A stretch of 64,000 bases of DNA from CBDCZY01 sp965224745 (GTDB lineage: Bacteria > Pseudomonadota > Gammaproteobacteria > Methylococcales > Methylomonadaceae), in contig CBDCZY010000004.1 in assembly GCA_965224745.1 (NCBI GenBank), forward strand, positions 338,400 through 402,399, in the 5' to 3' direction. Below are positions 41,822 through 50,597 of the stretch, piece after piece. How positions within the stretch are numbered: position 1 is the first letter of the stretch; every line of letters starts with the position of its first letter. The position numbers and the translations under genes were made by a program. The notes beneath the pieces are model-generated. The model searched no databases and was not told the DNA's origin. It was given only the letters and a program-made list of their open reading frames with translations.

Positions 41822-44176
41822 CTATTGAATTTTGATAGAAGAAATTATATTGTCAAAGTTACGACTTTGCAGATTCGGAATATCATTAGTTAGAGTGATA
41901 CTTGATCCGTTGATTGGCGTATCATGTTCATTCACAGTCACCCAATACCCTGGCGGAACCCTTATTGATGAGATAGCATCATTCTCAATACCTGCAGCCA
42001 TCAGCTGAGACAGGTTATACTGACCTTTATCAAGTAATACCTCATTACCTGTATAATCAACACCGTCATAAAATGCTGGCCTGTCAACTGCATCCTTGAT
42101 AATCTCTATTGAAGAAATCACATTATCAAATTTCAGACTATTTAGCTCCGGTGAATCGGTTGTCAAAGTAATAAATGGTTCCTTAAATCCATGTCTGTAA
42201 GCGAACACTGTGTATCCAGGAGGAACTTTGATCGATGAGATGGAATCATTCACTACACCAACATCCGCTAGTTGCGATACTGTGTATAAACCTTCATCAA
42301 GGAATGTCCTAAAGCCTGAAAAATATACTTGCTCGTAAAACAAGGGGCGGACTACTCGATCTTTGATGATCTCTATGGAAGAGATCGCATTGTCATAACC
42401 CAGACTGCTTAAATCAGACGTATCGTTAGCCAATAAGATAAATGGCCCATCAAACCCATGTTCATAAACTCTAACCGTATACTCATCCGGTATACGAATC
42501 GATGAGATAGAATCATTTTCAATACCGGCAGCCAGCAGCTGAGTCAGCTTGAACTGACCTTCATCAAGGAATACCTCTGGGCCAGCAAAATCTGCATCCT
42601 CATAAAATGCCGGTCTATCCACTCGATCTTTGATGATTTTTATCGAAGAGATCACGTTGTCAAAATTCAGACTTTTCAAATCCGGAGTATCCGCTGTTAA
42701 GGTGATAAATGGTCCGCTAAAACCGTGTATATAAGCAATCACCGTGTAACCAATGGGTACTTTAATTGAAGAGATGGAATCATTATCTATTCCGGCAGCT
42801 CTCAATTGTGGTAGCTTGTATTTCCCTTCATCAAGCAAAATTTCAGATCCCTCAAAGTTTCTTCGATCGAAAAACGCCGGTTTACTCTGTTTCTGATTTA
42901 AATCGAATACATAAGAAGAGTTGATATCTCTGGAACTGACAAGCGCCGTATTGTCCGAGATGCTAACGTTACTGCCAAAACTTTCGCCCACTTTCCCATC
43001 GCTTTGCAGCAGTTTAGATTGTTGAACCCAACGTCCATATTCATCACGCGAGAATACATACGCTACACCTCGTTCAACTCGTCGCAATCTATCGTTGAAT
43101 TTACATCCGCGTAAAAGAAATGTTTCACGACTAATCACTATGGTGTCATCCGAAATTCCGACTGAAATTCCAAATTGATCACAAGCCTTGACATCGTCTG
43201 GCAAGAGCTTGGTTTGTTGCTGCCAAAGGCCTGATTGGTCGCGTACAAACACATAGGCAGCACCAGAACTTTGATCTATTCCATTGTCAAAAGGTGCGCC
43301 TACTACAACGGTATCTCCGGAAATCCCGATAGAAGTGACACTGTAAAATGGATCGTCGTCTAACTGTAACTTCGCTTGTTGGCTCCAGTTGCCAGAACCA
43401 TCACGCGAGAATACATAGACAACCTCATCAAAAAATGAGGTACCTACGATCAAGGTATTACCTGAAATATCAACGAGATAAGTAAAAATACCCTCATCTT
43501 CCAGCAACTTGGCTTGTTGGTGCCAACCACCAAATTCGTCGCGTTGGAAAACATAGACCGAATTATTTGTTGATCCATTCACGACCACGGTATTGCCTGA
43601 AATAGCAACGTCAGAACCCAAATCACCATCGTCAGCCAATAATTTGGCTTGTTGTCTCCAATCGCCAAATTCGTCCCGTACGAATACATAGATAGAATTA
43701 TCCGATGGCCCATATACGATTACGGTATCACCAGAAATATCAAGGCCAGTATCAAAACCAGAATTCAGATTACCCTCGTTAGTAAGCAGTTTGGCTTGTT
43801 GGCTCCAGATGCCAGATTCATCTTTTACGAACACATAAACCGTAGGGGTATAGATACCACTGTCATTCACAAAACTCCCTTTAATGACCGCGGTATCCTC
43901 TGAAATAGCGATTTTAGAACTTAAGCTACCATCATCTTCTGTGACCAGGTTAGCCACTTCAGTCTGTGTGACTGCAAATACAGGTAACAAGGCCGGTGCT
44001 AAAAGAAGGAAACTGAGAAGACCTAATAAGTGAGAATATCGTACTTCTTTAAAATTAGACACTAACAAAAAAACAGCCAAAAAGCATTGTAGGCTAGAGC
44101 TTTTGAAAATGTTACCAGAAGACTTGCTTAGAATTGCTTTACGAAATAGAAACAGATGTTGTTGTATTGTTTTCAT
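41822..44176 (-). CDS. Secreted FG-GAP-like repeat protein with four tandem beta/gamma-crystallin domains
   Basis: 784 residues. A hydrophobic export segment spans about residues 50-69. Residues ~75-425 hold about seven propeller repeats, each with a VYVFxRDExGxWxQQAKLL strand and an SGDTVVVG strand. Residues 433-784 hold four beta/gamma-crystallin domains of ~88 residues. Each has two Ca-binding-type motifs (for example NDSISSIKV and FDNVISSIKI, the N/D-N/D-x-I-S-S pattern), giving eight sites in all. The function is probably an extracellular calcium-binding or adhesion protein. No cysteine pattern or sorting tail is seen. The export segment lies unusually far from the N-terminus, so the true start may be downstream. 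Confidence 0.8.
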   Translation of the reverse strand: MKTIQQHLFLFRKAILSKSSGNIFKSSSLQCFLAVFLLVSNFKEVRYSHLLGLLSFLLLAPALLPVFAVTQTEVANLVTEDDGSLSSKIAISEDTAVIKGSFVNDSGIYTPTVYVFVKDESGIWSQQAKLLTNEGNLNSGFDTGLDISGDTVIVYGPSDNSIYVFVRDEFGDWRQQAKLLADDGDLGSDVAISGNTVVVNGSTNNSVYVFQRDEFGGWHQQAKLLEDEGIFTYLVDISGNTLIVGTSFFDEVVYVFSRDGSGNWSQQAKLQLDDDPFYSVTSIGISGDTVVVGAPFDNGIDQSSGAAYVFVRDQSGLWQQQTKLLPDDVKACDQFGISVGISDDTIVISRETFLLRGCKFNDRLRRVERGVAYVFSRDEYGRWVQQSKLLQSDGKVGESFGSNVSISDNTALVSSRDINSSYVFDLNQKQSKPAFFDRRNFEGSEILLDEGKYKLPQLRAAGIDNDSISSIKVPIGYTVIAYIHGFSGPFITLTADTPDLKSLNFDNVISSIKIIKDRVDRPAFYEDADFAGPEVFLDEGQFKLTQLLAAGIENDSISSIRIPDEYTVRVYEHGFDGPFILLANDTSDLSSLGYDNAISSIEIIKDRVVRPLFYEQVYFSGFRTFLDEGLYTVSQLADVGVVNDSISSIKVPPGYTVFAYRHGFKEPFITLTTDSPELNSLKFDNVISSIEIIKDAVDRPAFYDGVDYTGNEVLLDKGQYNLSQLMAAGIENDAISSIRVPPGYWVTVNEHDTPINGSSITLTNDIPNLQSRNFDNIISSIKIQ

Positions 44177-44839
44177 CTTTAAACTCCTTTACCCTAATGA
44201 GATTGTTAACCCTTACTCCCCATGTTTTTTAGTCTCTATTGACCAAGATTAACCTAGTACGGCACAATAGAGTACCATGGCTTTTTATGTTTTTTTTTGG
44301 TTTCGCCATTAGTTAGAAAAACTGACCATAATAATTTATAAATCATATATATCAATTCTTTATATAGTTACTATTGATTCATTTTATGCCCTATTTTTCT
44401 AACGTGTAAATTAGCGCATTAAAAATGAATAGAATATGAATAAGTGTTAGTTGTTAACCTAAGAACTATCAACGTATCTGGAAAGATCTAAGCCCGATAC
44501 CGGTACCAGTCACAAAACATTTTTTTTCATTGTGTTATTTAGTCAATCCTGAAAAGTATTCATAGCGATCCACGATTTTCAAATTATCACTGAGAATCAA
44601 AAAGATGGTTTTAATTGATTGCGCGTATGACCATCAATGCTCATTTTGAACGCACATTTACACCAACCGACCAGGATAACGAGCAACAAAAAGGCGGAGC
44701 AGCGGGGTTACAACAGGATTATTTTCTTTTGATTTGTGTTTCTAGGAGTTCATAGTGGACATAAAAAAAGATGCTCACTTGGCTAACTGTAGATGCAAGC
44801 ATCTACAGCTAACCAGTCAATTCCCTAAACAGATCAACA
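44177..44839. other. Intergenic region with a terminator-like hairpin
   Basis: 663 AT-rich bases without a recognisable gene. A hairpin at 44787-44808 (CTGTAGATGC-aa-GCATCTACAG) lies just downstream of the NxxGxxAF pseudogene on the minus strand; a CTTTTTTTATG run follows about 15 bases further. It is a likely terminator of that gene. The rest includes the promoter of the propeller protein. Confidence 0.5.
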
Positions 44840-46172
44840 TTATTTTTTTGAAGCTTGTGTTAAATCAAATCTAAATGGATTAGATGAAGGGATAAGTTTC
44901 ATATTTGCTTGGTACAAAGTTGTACTTCCTGGATTATCAGGTACCGTTACACAAGGAATACTCAATGTACCATCTGAATTAAATGTTGATACACAACTAT
45001 TAGCAAGAGATACATTTCCTTTTTGTTGTGCACTAGTTAGCTCAAAAGATAGTGGATTTGATGATGGTATAAGTTGTAAAACTGCCTGATACAATGTTTT
45101 ACCACCAGAATCATTAGGTACAGTTACGCAAGGAATATTTAATGTTCCGTTTGTACTATAAGTTGCTGTACAGTCAGTCAAACCACCACTAGTTTTATAA
45201 TAGTATATTGTATTCGGTCGAGATCCATCTTGTGCTCCCATAAATACTAATTCATTGCTGTCATTCAGTTGTATCGGCAACCCACTATTTAGTACTTGAA
45301 AAAATAAGACTATTCGATATATCAGTAATTGTACTGATAGCTTTATTTTCTCCGTCAATAATTACAGGTATTCCTTCTCCCACCAGCAATTGCAAATCAC
45401 TTTTGTTATCACTAATCCATATACCTTTTGTTGATGAAAAATTGGGGTCAAGTGCATCTCTTGCGTCAGCCCAGAAAGCAATTCTGCCCTCATTGTTAAT
45501 TATTGGTTGACCGAATTCCTTAAAAAACCACGTATCATTAAAGCCAGGAGGCTGAAGCTGTTGATGAGCTAATATTTTCAGGTGTGATGTCCCTAGATCA
45601 TTTAAATCTGAATAGCCAGCTCCCTGTTTAGGTGGACCAACAAAAATAATCTCTCCACTTTCTAGTGAATTAATTTTACTTACCGTAAGACCATTTGTAT
45701 TTGAGGCAAACCCTGGAACAAAGATAGAAATTTTGCCTGGAAGATCAGGTAGAACCTCTCCGACAAGAGCTACTGTTTCAATCTCACCACTAGTTCGAGC
45801 CATCCAAAAACCAATTAAAACCGCTGAGGCTGTTGCTGGGAAAGAAACATCCCCATTATCATTAATACGACTACCCAATTGAGGATTTCGTGATAAATCA
45901 GAAAAAAAGTACCGCTTGGGAATCCTGGTACAGGATCTTTCAAAGCCACGATTTTTTTTATGACCCCATTTTTCCAAGTAAATAATCCTATTTTAGGGCA
46001 GGTTAAGTCACTATTAAATGCGAAAGACGCACTAAAAAGTATTTCTCCCTCCTGATTCAGATCATGTAGATTTGTACCTTCAACAATACATCCAGGGTAT
46101 AAATCAGTGATTTCATCACCACTAGCAACAGCCAATTATAGCAACCCAAAGAGTCAAGACAGATATTCCCTT
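44840..46172 (-). pseudogene. NxxGxxAF-repeat (DUF7453-like) secreted protein, C-terminal fragments with frameshifts
   Basis: Three frames make one protein: 46135-about 45900, 45900-about 45300 and 45300-44840. Repeats such as DLNQEGEILFSASFAF, INDNGDVSFPAT, INNEGRIAFWAD and LNDSNELVFMGAQ fit the N-x-x-G-x-x-A-F tandem family. Two tail repeats of about 58 residues contain DGTLSIPCVTVPDN and TLYQANMKLIPSSNP. The frame breaks fall in A runs near 45901 and 45299, so they may be real decay or homopolymer base-calling errors. The upstream part is split off by an IS3 element. Confidence 0.75.
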
Positions 46173-47408
46173 AAATCTTATTCCTAATCATTAAGCGGCT
46201 ACATCCATCGTATTTTTATCTAAAATACTTTCTTTATACACCTTCATTGGTTTTTTATAATCTAATGTTTCATGAAATCGTCTGTGATTATAAAACTCAA
46301 TATAATCATCAACATCTTTTTGTAAGGCGTTGATTGAATCGTATTCATTTAGATAAATACGTTCACATTTTGCACTGCGCCAGAATCGTTCAATACAAAT
46401 ATTATCAGTCGCTCTGCCTTTTCCATCCATTGAGATAGTGATCCCTTTATTTTTTAGCCGTTGGGTATGAATTTCGCTGGTATATTGACTGCCTTGGTCT
46501 GTATTAAATATTTCAGGGGTGCCATAGTGTGCAAGTGCCTCATCCAATACATCGACAACTAATGTGGAATCCATGGTGTTGGATATTCTGTGGGAGAGCA
46601 CCGCCTTTGAGTGCCAATCAATAATAGCGGCTAAATAAACCATACCGCCCTTTGTTTTGATGTAGGTAATATCTGTACTCCAGACTTGATTAGCCTCTGT
46701 TATATCAAGTCCTCGAAGTTTATAGTCATATTTTTTATGTTCTTTTATCGGCGCAGTCGTATTGACCTGTTTAACCGCCAGAACAGCTTTCAGCCCCATT
46801 TGTTGCCGATAACTTGCTACCGTATTTAAACTGACCTTAAATCCATCTTCAAGTAATTGCTGGTGTACTTTAGCTGCACCATAAATGGGTATCTCTTCAA
46901 AAACTTGATTGATATGCGCTTTGATTTCTTTTTTCTTGGGGTTTTCTCTATTTTTGTAATAAAGGCTACTTCTATTTAGGCCGAGTAAAGTACACTGCTG
47001 AGTCAGCGAAAGAGTATCAAGCTTGGGTTCTATCAGTTGTTTCTTATTAGATAAGCCCAAGCTTTTTAGCTTTTTTTCAAGCCACTCCTTTTCAACCGTC
47101 ATCTTGCCTACGATCTTACTCAGCATCTCATTTTGTTCTTGAGCTGCTAATAATTCCTCTTTATATTCTTTCACTGCTTTGGCGGGTTCCATCGCTATTT
47201 CCGCATTGTCTAAGAAGATCTTTTTCCAGTTTTGCAGGTTTTTAGGCGTGATGTTATTCGTACTCGCTATTTCTTGCAGTGTCTTTTCATTTTTCAAGAC
47301 CTCTAAGACTAATCTGCTTTTAAACTCAGCGCTGTAACTTGTTCTTTTTCTGCTCATTAAAATACTCCAATATTTTCTTTAAATAGTAACTAAATTGGAA
47401 TAAGATTT
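46173..47408 (-). mobile_element. IS3-family insertion sequence in the NxxGxxAF gene
   Basis: 1236 bp with 12-bp perfect terminal inverted repeats (AAATCTTATTCC at 46173-46184, GGAATAAGATTT at 47397-47408) and a 3-bp direct repeat CTT at 46170-46172 and 47409-47411, the duplication size usual for IS3. It contains one transposase gene. The ends do not start with the common TG dinucleotide, so the borders are probable rather than certain. Confidence 0.8.
46191..47357 (-). CDS. IS3-family transposase, OrfA and OrfB fused in one frame
   Basis: 388 residues. The first ~100 are OrfA-like (AEFKSRLVLEVLKNEKTLQE, ITPKNLQNWKKIF, leucine zipper). The rest is OrfB with IPIYGAAKVHQQLLEDG, VWSTDITYIKTKGG (D), FNTDQGSQYTS (D) and ERFWRSAKCERIYL (E). 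Most IS3 elements need a -1 frameshift between orfA and orfB; here an A7 run near the junction remains but both parts are already in one frame. It may be a natural single-frame type or a one-base fusion that changes expression. Confidence 0.9.
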   Translation of the reverse strand: MSRKRTSYSAEFKSRLVLEVLKNEKTLQEIASTNNITPKNLQNWKKIFLDNAEIAMEPAKAVKEYKEELLAAQEQNEMLSKIVGKMTVEKEWLEKKLKSLGLSNKKQLIEPKLDTLSLTQQCTLLGLNRSSLYYKNRENPKKKEIKAHINQVFEEIPIYGAAKVHQQLLEDGFKVSLNTVASYRQQMGLKAVLAVKQVNTTAPIKEHKKYDYKLRGLDITEANQVWSTDITYIKTKGGMVYLAAIIDWHSKAVLSHRISNTMDSTLVVDVLDEALAHYGTPEIFNTDQGSQYTSEIHTQRLKNKGITISMDGKGRATDNICIERFWRSAKCERIYLNEYDSINALQKDVDDYIEFYNHRRFHETLDYKKPMKVYKESILDKNTMDVAA

Positions 47409-47410
47409 CT

Positions 47411-48044
47411 TTAATTTCTCGTCTGGATTTGTTGGGGCATTATAAATTTTAGTGTATTATCGCTCCAAAACCAGAGTGCTATTTGACCTGTTGTTGTTCC
47501 TGAAATTGCCATACCGGCGTCAGTAAATACAAACCCAAATAATATTGATACGGCGGTTCCTGCTGGAAATCCAGGAGCAGAACTTCCCTGTCGAATGACA
47601 CCATATGTAGTGCCATTAATTGCCGCTAGATAGGCAGTTACACCGCCACCATTCATATTTGCAGTCAAAGCAACGGAACCTGAATCAGAGACAACCAAGG
47701 TTTCTGGTTTTACGCGGCTAACAACCGTGCTTGCTAAAAATCCTTCAGGGGAATCATTTTTTCGAATTAATGTTTTTAGTTGCCCCGGTTTTCCAGACCA
47801 AACAGCTTCTTGGTTTTTATCTGTTGAATTTATGCTTACATCTGCAGCACCAGCGAAGGCAATGTGTCCGCCACCGCCTATAACAGGAGGGTTGTTCAAA
47901 TTCCAATATATGAAGTCTGCAGGAAAATCTGCAGCCGGGTCACCAACTTTAGCAATAGTGCTAAAGTCAGCGTTTGCTGTAGCAGTCATTAAAGCTAAAG
48001 CAGCTTGTAAACATAGAGAAAACTCAATTTCATTGCCTATCTCT
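47411..48044 (-). pseudogene. NxxGxxAF-repeat secreted protein, N-terminal fragment
   Basis: The open frame from 47989 gives DFSTIAKVGDPAADFPADF, IGGGGHIAFAGAAD, VVSDSGSVALTANMNG and TDAGMAISGTTTGQIALWFW, the same repeat family as the pieces beyond the IS3. Upstream, the codons LCLQAALALMTATANA form a good signal peptide. The natural start ATGAAATTGAGTTTT at about 48040 is one base out of frame with them, so the signal peptide is also frameshifted. A TAA precedes the IS3 border. Probably the 5-prime half of the same decayed gene, or less likely a separate paralogue. Confidence 0.65.
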
Positions 48045-48145
48045 GTTTTAAACGTTCATTTCCTAAAGCAAGACGGGTGTGATTAAAAGTGATGCAACAT
48101 GTTAAGATTGTATTTTATAGAGTTGAAATATAAAAGAAAATATAC

Positions 48146-48427
48146 ATGAACAAAACCATCCCCGAAAAAGATATAAAGCTACTCGAACTTCTAAATGAAC
48201 ATCCCATACTACGCCATCGTGTTGAGGTATTAATGGCTATCGTAGAAGATGACGATGAAACGATTGAGAAAGCGGATGCAGCGGAGCAACGCGTCATTGA
48301 AGAGGTTCGAAAAATAGGTCACGCAGCACTTTCCGAGTGGGCAGAAAGTAAAAATAAGCGCAATGAAGCTGAATTGAAAGAACAACCCGAATTACGTATT
48401 GCAGGAAAAAAAACTGTGGTGGCATAG
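48146..48427 (+). CDS. ISKra4-like transposase, upstream frame (copy 2)
   Basis: Same 93-codon frame as in copy 1, with the same A8 run at the overlap with the main frame. That both copies share this split suggests recoding rather than random damage. Confidence 0.7.
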   Translation: MNKTIPEKDIKLLELLNEHPILRHRVEVLMAIVEDDDETIEKADAAEQRVIEEVRKIGHAALSEWAESKNKRNEAELKEQPELRIAGKKTVVA

Positions 48428-49463
48428 TACCTTTGATATTATCGAAATTGAAGAAACCCTCTTTCGTGAGTCAACCCATATCGTTCGTACTTTTTCAGAT
48501 CAAGCGAATGTGACCTGCCGAAGTACCTCGACGCCTTTACAACGGGCCATCACAGATTTTGGAGCAGACCAGCCATTTGGCCAAGTCAACGCTAAACTCC
48601 AAGAACATTATGGAATAGAGGTACCGGTGAGTAGTATTAGGTTCATCACAGAGCATCATGGCAAAGCGATATTTGAACAAACAGACCTTGTCAGTGACTG
48701 GCCAGATACCTCAGGTACAAAACACGTCATTGCAGAGACAGATGGAGGCATGGTTCCTGTGGTGACCATTGATCCTGAAGCAAAAGATAAGCGAAAAGAA
48801 AAAACACTGGGCTGGCAAGAACTGCGACTTTGTATTGCCCATGAATGTGGCAGTCGGACGCTGCATTATGGAGGAAACTTTTCTGGGGGTATTGAAGAAA
48901 CAGGTCGCCAGTTATTTGATTGCGCGATGAATGTAAACTTTGGCCAACAAACACACGTGCATTCGGTAGGCGATGGCGCATCCTGGATCAAGCGCCAAGT
49001 GGATGAACAATTTGGCGAAAATGGAACCTATTTAATCGACTTAATGCATCTTTGTGAATACTTGGCAGAAGCGGCACCTAGCTGTACAGGTGACTCGGCA
49101 TTATGGTTAGATGAACAAAAACAACGTTTGAAAATCAATCAGGCCAGCCTTGTTCTTGAAACCCTATTGCCGTTTCTTGAACCATCCGAAACGGATGATG
49201 AGAAAGCGCCGGTTCGTAGGGCTTACCGCTACTTGAGAAATCGTCTGGATCAAGTTGATTATCAAGGTGCGATAGAAAAAGGACTTCCAATCGGTTCAGG
49301 TGAAATTGAAAGCGCTCACCGTTACATTGTTCAAGCTCGGCTTAAGCGTCCTGGAGCTTGGTGGTCACCCAATAATATAGATTATATGTTGGCTTTGCGA
49401 TTATGTAGAATCAATCAACGATGGGAAAATTACTGGCAAGATGTTAGGCAAAAGGCGGCATGA
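48399..49463 (+). CDS. ISKra4-like transposase, main catalytic frame (copy 2)
   Basis: Same 354 codons as in copy 1, including the GLPIGSGEIESAHRYIVQAR block. Complete and apparently unmutated. Confidence 0.85.
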   Translation: MQEKKLWWHSTFDIIEIEETLFRESTHIVRTFSDQANVTCRSTSTPLQRAITDFGADQPFGQVNAKLQEHYGIEVPVSSIRFITEHHGKAIFEQTDLVSDWPDTSGTKHVIAETDGGMVPVVTIDPEAKDKRKEKTLGWQELRLCIAHECGSRTLHYGGNFSGGIEETGRQLFDCAMNVNFGQQTHVHSVGDGASWIKRQVDEQFGENGTYLIDLMHLCEYLAEAAPSCTGDSALWLDEQKQRLKINQASLVLETLLPFLEPSETDDEKAPVRRAYRYLRNRLDQVDYQGAIEKGLPIGSGEIESAHRYIVQARLKRPGAWWSPNNIDYMLALRLCRINQRWENYWQDVRQKAA

Positions 49464-49511
49464 TGAAAATTTAGTCTTGCATCACTTTTAATCGTACCCA
49501 AGCAAGACCCT

Positions 49512-49616
49512 TTAATTGACACTTTCTCTAATTTCCTTCAACAACTCCGTATCGATGTGGGCCTTGAACAATTCCCGATAATTCTCCAGCCTTTCATTTT
49601 TTGAAAGTCCCAAAAT
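49512..49616 (-). pseudogene. RAYT (REP-associated Y1 transposase) C-terminal fragment
   Basis: The minus strand reads ILGLSKNERLENYRELFKAH then IDTELLKEIRESVN-stop. This matches the typical RAYT tail LGxTxEERxxAYRxLFxxHLDPELLxEIRxATN. The catalytic HUH and Tyr parts are absent. It directly abuts the element with AGGGTCGGAGTAAA ends. Confidence 0.65.
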
Positions 49617-49618
49617 AA

Positions 49619-49907
49619 TTAGGGTCGGAGTAAACTAAATATTGTTTCTAACCCATTCCTGCTCTACTGTTTCTCCGACGCTGCTCGCCATGGAAAGTGA
49701 AGTGGAGGCGAGTAGTCCCCAGTAGCCCGGCGCCGAGAGTGTGTCTGTAGGTAGCAGCGGTCGGAGGGAACCATACAAGGTATCGCGACAGGGCGTCTAT
49801 TCATTTGTGGAACGCATGTCCCGGACCTCTTGTAGAGTCGGGACCAGAGGCTGTAAAACGATTAGACGCTGTACTAGCTCAGACTTAATTTTACTCCGAC
49901 TCTGATT
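49619..49907. mobile_element. GC-rich non-coding element with AGGGTCGGAGTAAA inverted ends
   Basis: About 285 bp. AGGGTCGGAGTAAA at 49621-49634 faces TTTACTCCGACTCT at 49890-49903 (13 of 14 bases pair). The inside is clearly more GC-rich than its surroundings, lacks an open frame, and has strong hairpins such as GTCCCGG...CGGGAC near 49828-49853. The ends resemble RAYT-linked GGGTCAGAGTAAA repeats, and a RAYT fragment lies next door. It could be a non-autonomous RAYT element or a cargo of structured RNA, for example part of a group II intron. Confidence 0.5.
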
Positions 49908-50090
49908 ATTGATGAAATATTAAATCACTAGTTTGCCCAGATATAACAAAGGATACAGCTGTTTTTTATGCTGGAAAGTCGGTCTAGATAATTTAGTGAT
50001 GAAAATTGGACAGAAAATATTAACAATGATCCAAGATAGCTCTATTTTAACCGTAGCTGATTATCTTTGCGGTGACTCTTTCAGAATCAA

Positions 50091-50480
50091 CTAATTAATC
50101 AAAAACTCCGTAAAGTATAAATCTCTAAAACCATCACTGTTGGAAAATTTACTGAGCGCATCAGTCAGCTTGGCATGAGCCAGCTTTCGCAGTTCTTCTC
50201 GTTGTTGAGCAGTTTCAATTTCTTCATAGGATAAGCCGCTAAATAACATGATCAATTCATGTCTTAACGCTGGCATGTTTTTCTTAATTTTTTCGATATT
50301 ATTATCACCTTCTACCAGTAACTGCACATCGGCGCGCAAAAACTTTTTTCTTTCTTGCAAATTAACGATAAACTTTGGGTTCATTTGCAGATATTCAATA
50401 GTTGGAGCCTCTTTTTCATCTTCAGCTTGCATACAAGGACTGAACAGTGAAAAGAGCAGTAGAGACAATATTACTCGCAT
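50091..50480 (-). CDS. FliL-like secreted protein
   Basis: 129 residues. A signal peptide (residues 1-18) replaces the membrane anchor seen in flagellar FliL. The mature part has the FliL pattern: YLQMNPKFIVNLQ, FLRADVQLLVEG, MPALRHELIMLFSG, EELRKLAHAKLTDAL and DLYFTEFLIN. FliL supports stator function in flagellar motors; this cleaved form may act in the periplasm. No flagellar gene is near. ATG 50480 has a ribosome binding site-like AAGGAAAT upstream. Confidence 0.8.
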   Translation of the reverse strand: MRVILSLLLFSLFSPCMQAEDEKEAPTIEYLQMNPKFIVNLQERKKFLRADVQLLVEGDNNIEKIKKNMPALRHELIMLFSGLSYEEIETAQQREELRKLAHAKLTDALSKFSNSDGFRDLYFTEFLIN

Positions 50481-50597
50481 TGTATTTCCTTTTATTCACA
50501 AAATAGTTGATTAAAAACCGACTTTAGCGGTTACAAGCTATACTGCAAACTATAGTCTAATCAATGATTTTTTAAAGCCAAATATAATTAAAAAACC

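Larger units (their letters stand above)
48075..49499 (+). mobile_element. ISKra4-like insertion sequence, copy 2
   Basis: 1425 bp, identical by eye to the copy at 12109-13533, with the same inverted ends. It is flanked by its own 9-bp duplication AAGCAAGAC (48066-48074 and 49500-49508). It lies between the 5-prime end of the NxxGxxAF pseudogene and a RAYT fragment. Confidence 0.93.
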
